Positions 62,218 to 64,000 of a stretch of 64,000 nucleotides of DNA are shown here, piece after piece. This stretch comes from JAGVSZ01 sp019137045 (GTDB taxonomy: Bacteria > Pseudomonadota > Gammaproteobacteria > Burkholderiales > SG8-39): the NCBI GenBank assembly GCA_046347635.1, contig JAXMFT010000001.1, forward strand, positions 186,001 through 250,000, in the 5' to 3' direction. Made by a program: the position numbers and the translations under genes. Numbering within the stretch: the first letter of the stretch is position 1; every line of letters begins with the position of its first letter. The notes beneath the pieces are model-generated. The model saw nothing but the letters and a program-made list of their open reading frames with translations. It was not told where the DNA came from and did no database searches.

Positions 62218-63129
62218 GTGTCCGCCGCGCCCGTGCCCGCATCCGCCGCCGCGGTCGAGACCCCGCTCCAGCGCATCGTCGCGGACTTCGCCGCGAACCG
62301 CCTCGCCCTCGCCGGCCTGGCGCTGTTCGCGCTGATTCTGGCGGCCGCGCTGCTCGCGCCCCTGGTCTCGCCGCAGAACCCGTACGACCTCGCGCAGCTC
62401 GACGTGATGGACAGCCGCCTCGCGCCGCTCGCGCGCGCCGCCGACGGCAGGTTCACCTACTGGCTCGGCACCGACGACCAGGGCCGCGACATGCTCTCGG
62501 CGATCCTCTACGGACTGCGCATCAGCGTCGGCGTCGGCGTCGGCGCCACCCTGTGCGCGCTCGCGCTCGGCGCCGCGCTCGGGCTCGCCGCGGCGTTCTT
62601 CGGCGGGTGGCTCGACTCGCTCGTGATGCGCGTGGCCGACATCCAGCTCTCGTTTCCGGCGATCCTCATCGCGCTCGTGCTGCTCGCGGTGCTCGGTCAG
62701 GGCGTGGACAAGATCGTCCTCGCGCTGGTGGCGGTGCAGTGGGCGTACTACGCCCGCACCGTGCGCGGCTCGGCGCTGGTGGAGCGGCGCAAGGAGTACG
62801 TCGAGGCCGCGCTGTGCCTCGCGCTGCCGGCGCGGCGCATCGTGTTCCGCCACCTGCTCCCGAACTGCCTGCCGCCGCTGATCGTGGTCGCGACCGTCCA
62901 GGTCGCGGCGGCGATCACGCTCGAGGCGACGCTCTCCTTCCTCGGGCTCGGCCTGCCGATCACCGAGCCCTCGCTCGGGCTGCTGATCGCGAACGGGTTC
63001 ACCTACCTCCTGTCGGGCAAGTACTGGATCAGCTTCTTTCCCGGCCTCGCGCTCCTCGCCACGATCGTGAGCATCAACCTGGTCGGAGACCAGCTGCGCG
63101 ACGTGCTCAATCCGCGGCTGCAGCGATAG
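62218..63129 (+). CDS. ABC transporter permease (DppC type)
   Basis: A 303-residue permease from GTG, two nt after the DppB stop. The N-terminal domain has the DppC hallmark YWLGTDDQGRDMLSAILYGL and the EAA loop VRGSALVERRKEYVEAALCL...RRIVFRHLLPNCLPPLIVVA; STLSFLGLGLP-type helix as EATLSFLGLGLPITEPS. It pairs with the DppB subunit. Confidence 0.95.
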   Translation: MSAAPVPASAAAVETPLQRIVADFAANRLALAGLALFALILAAALLAPLVSPQNPYDLAQLDVMDSRLAPLARAADGRFTYWLGTDDQGRDMLSAILYGLRISVGVGVGATLCALALGAALGLAAAFFGGWLDSLVMRVADIQLSFPAILIALVLLAVLGQGVDKIVLALVAVQWAYYARTVRGSALVERRKEYVEAALCLALPARRIVFRHLLPNCLPPLIVVATVQVAAAITLEATLSFLGLGLPITEPSLGLLIANGFTYLLSGKYWISFFPGLALLATIVSINLVGDQLRDVLNPRLQR

Positions 63130-63141
63130 CGGACGCGCGGC

Positions 63142-64000
63142 ATGAGCGAGCCGACGCTCACGGTCGAGGGTCTGCGCACCCATTTCTTCACGCGCCACGG
63201 GGTCGTGCGCGCGGTGGACGGGGTCTCGTTCGAGATCGGCGCGGGCCGGGTGCTCGGGCTGGTGGGCGAGTCCGGCTCGGGCAAGTCGGTGACCGGCTTC
63301 TCGGTCCTGGGCCTGGTCGATCCGCCCGGGCGCATCGTCGCGGGCAGCATCCTGCTGAAGGGCCGCGACCTGCGCCGGCTCACGCCCGCGCAGTGGCGAT
63401 CGATCCGCGGCAACCGGATCGCGATGATCTTCCAGGACCCGATGATGACGCTCAACCCGGTCCTGCGCATCGACACCCAGATGATCGAGGCGGTGCGCGC
63501 GCACCAGTCCGTGTCGGTGCGCGCCGCGCGCGCGCGCGCGCGCGACGCGCTCGCGCGCGTCGGCATCCCCTCGCCCGACGAGCGCCTGGCGGCCTACCCG
63601 CACCAGTTCTCGGGCGGCATGCGCCAGCGCGTCGCGATCGCGATCGCGCTGCTCAACGAGCCCGACCTCATCATCGCCGACGAGCCGACCACCGCGCTCG
63701 ACGTGACGATCCAGGCGCAGATCATCGCGCAGGCGCAGACGCTCTGCCGCCAGAGCGGCACCGCGCTCATCTGGATCACGCACGACCTTGCGGTGGTCGC
63801 CGGGCTCGCCGACGAAGTGTGCGTCATGTACGCGGGGCGCATCGTGGAGCGCGGCACGGTGGACGAGGTGCTCGACGCCCCGATGCACCCGTACACCCGC
63901 GGCCTGCTCGAGTCGGTCCCGAGCCGCAACCGCCGCGGCGCGCCGCTCGCGCAGATCCCGGGAATGACCCCGTCGCTCGTCGATCTCCCGCCGGGCTGCG
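63142..64000 (+). CDS. ABC transporter ATP-binding protein (DppD type), truncated by window edge
   Basis: The 286 residues present include Walker A LVGESGSGKSVTGFSVLG, the signature YPHQFSGGMRQRVAIAIALL, Walker B DLIIADEPTTALDVTIQAQI and the H-loop WITHDLAVVAGLADEVCVMY. The C-terminal HPYTRGLLESVP is the oligopeptide-permease type. The 3' end and a probable dppF partner lie beyond the window. Confidence 0.93.
   Translation, partial: MSEPTLTVEGLRTHFFTRHGVVRAVDGVSFEIGAGRVLGLVGESGSGKSVTGFSVLGLVDPPGRIVAGSILLKGRDLRRLTPAQWRSIRGNRIAMIFQDPMMTLNPVLRIDTQMIEAVRAHQSVSVRAARARARDALARVGIPSPDERLAAYPHQFSGGMRQRVAIAIALLNEPDLIIADEPTTALDVTIQAQIIAQAQTLCRQSGTALIWITHDLAVVAGLADEVCVMYAGRIVERGTVDEVLDAPMHPYTRGLLESVPSRNRRGAPLAQIPGMTPSLVDLPPGC

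Overview
The window is very GC-rich and coding-dense. It looks like the chromosome of a Gram-negative betaproteobacterium of the Burkholderiales type, possibly from a metagenome. The pointers are a Bug/TctC-type binding protein and TctA/TctB permeases, an LpxL/HtrB lipid A acyltransferase, recA-recX with an E. coli-style LexA box, and the run ribBA-ribH-nusB-thiL-pgpA-cinA on one strand. No tRNA, rRNA or CRISPR array was seen. Start and stop codons commonly overlap (ATGA/GTGA), which marks tight operons.

Region 1 (1-10.4 kb): the 5' part of an enolase-superfamily gene, a NYN-LOTUS protein, a hotdog protein, a TctB-TctA permease pair without its binding protein, a cyclic-nucleotide-binding protein, a frameshifted family-39 glycosyltransferase, a class I DAHP synthase behind a phenylalanine-type attenuator, an AAA ATPase and LpxL. 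Region 2 (10.4-22 kb) is housekeeping: alaS, a VIT1/CCC1 transporter with a ferritin-like domain, a gamma-synthase-family PLP enzyme, recX, recA, a polysaccharide glycosyltransferase and galE. Region 3 (22-25 kb) is accessory: a PIN-toxin remnant, a Phd-PIN toxin-antitoxin pair, a DUF1508-like gene and one IS5-family insertion. Region 4 (25-37 kb): an AmmeMemoRadiSam pair, a large cyclase/AAA/TPR regulator, an exported-looking methyltransferase, a phosphopantetheinyl transferase and the riboflavin/thiamine/phospholipid housekeeping run. Region 5 (37-40 kb) is visibly less GC-rich and holds two unrecognised genes plus decayed coding sequence.

Region 6 (40-64 kb) is a catabolic and transport island. 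A leftward operon (Bug binding protein, acyl-CoA dehydrogenase, TrpXYZ-like ABC transporter, acyl-CoA ligase) diverges from a TetR regulator and an amidohydrolase. Beyond it lie a NicX-like ring-cleavage dioxygenase, an SDR, two 3-hydroxyanthranilate-dioxygenase-type cupins, a lone molybdenum hydroxylase large subunit, a DHDPS-family lyase and two alpha/beta hydrolases. The window ends in a Dpp/Opp-type ABC transporter. Together they suggest uptake and oxidative ring opening of an N-containing aromatic or heteroaromatic compound by a route I cannot match to a complete known pathway.

Most notable are this ring-cleavage cluster and the attenuator before the DAHP synthase, whose predicted 21-residue leader peptide has Phe at positions 8, 10, 11 and 12. 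Single-base disruptions in thiL and three in the glycosyltransferase may be sequencing indels or real decay.
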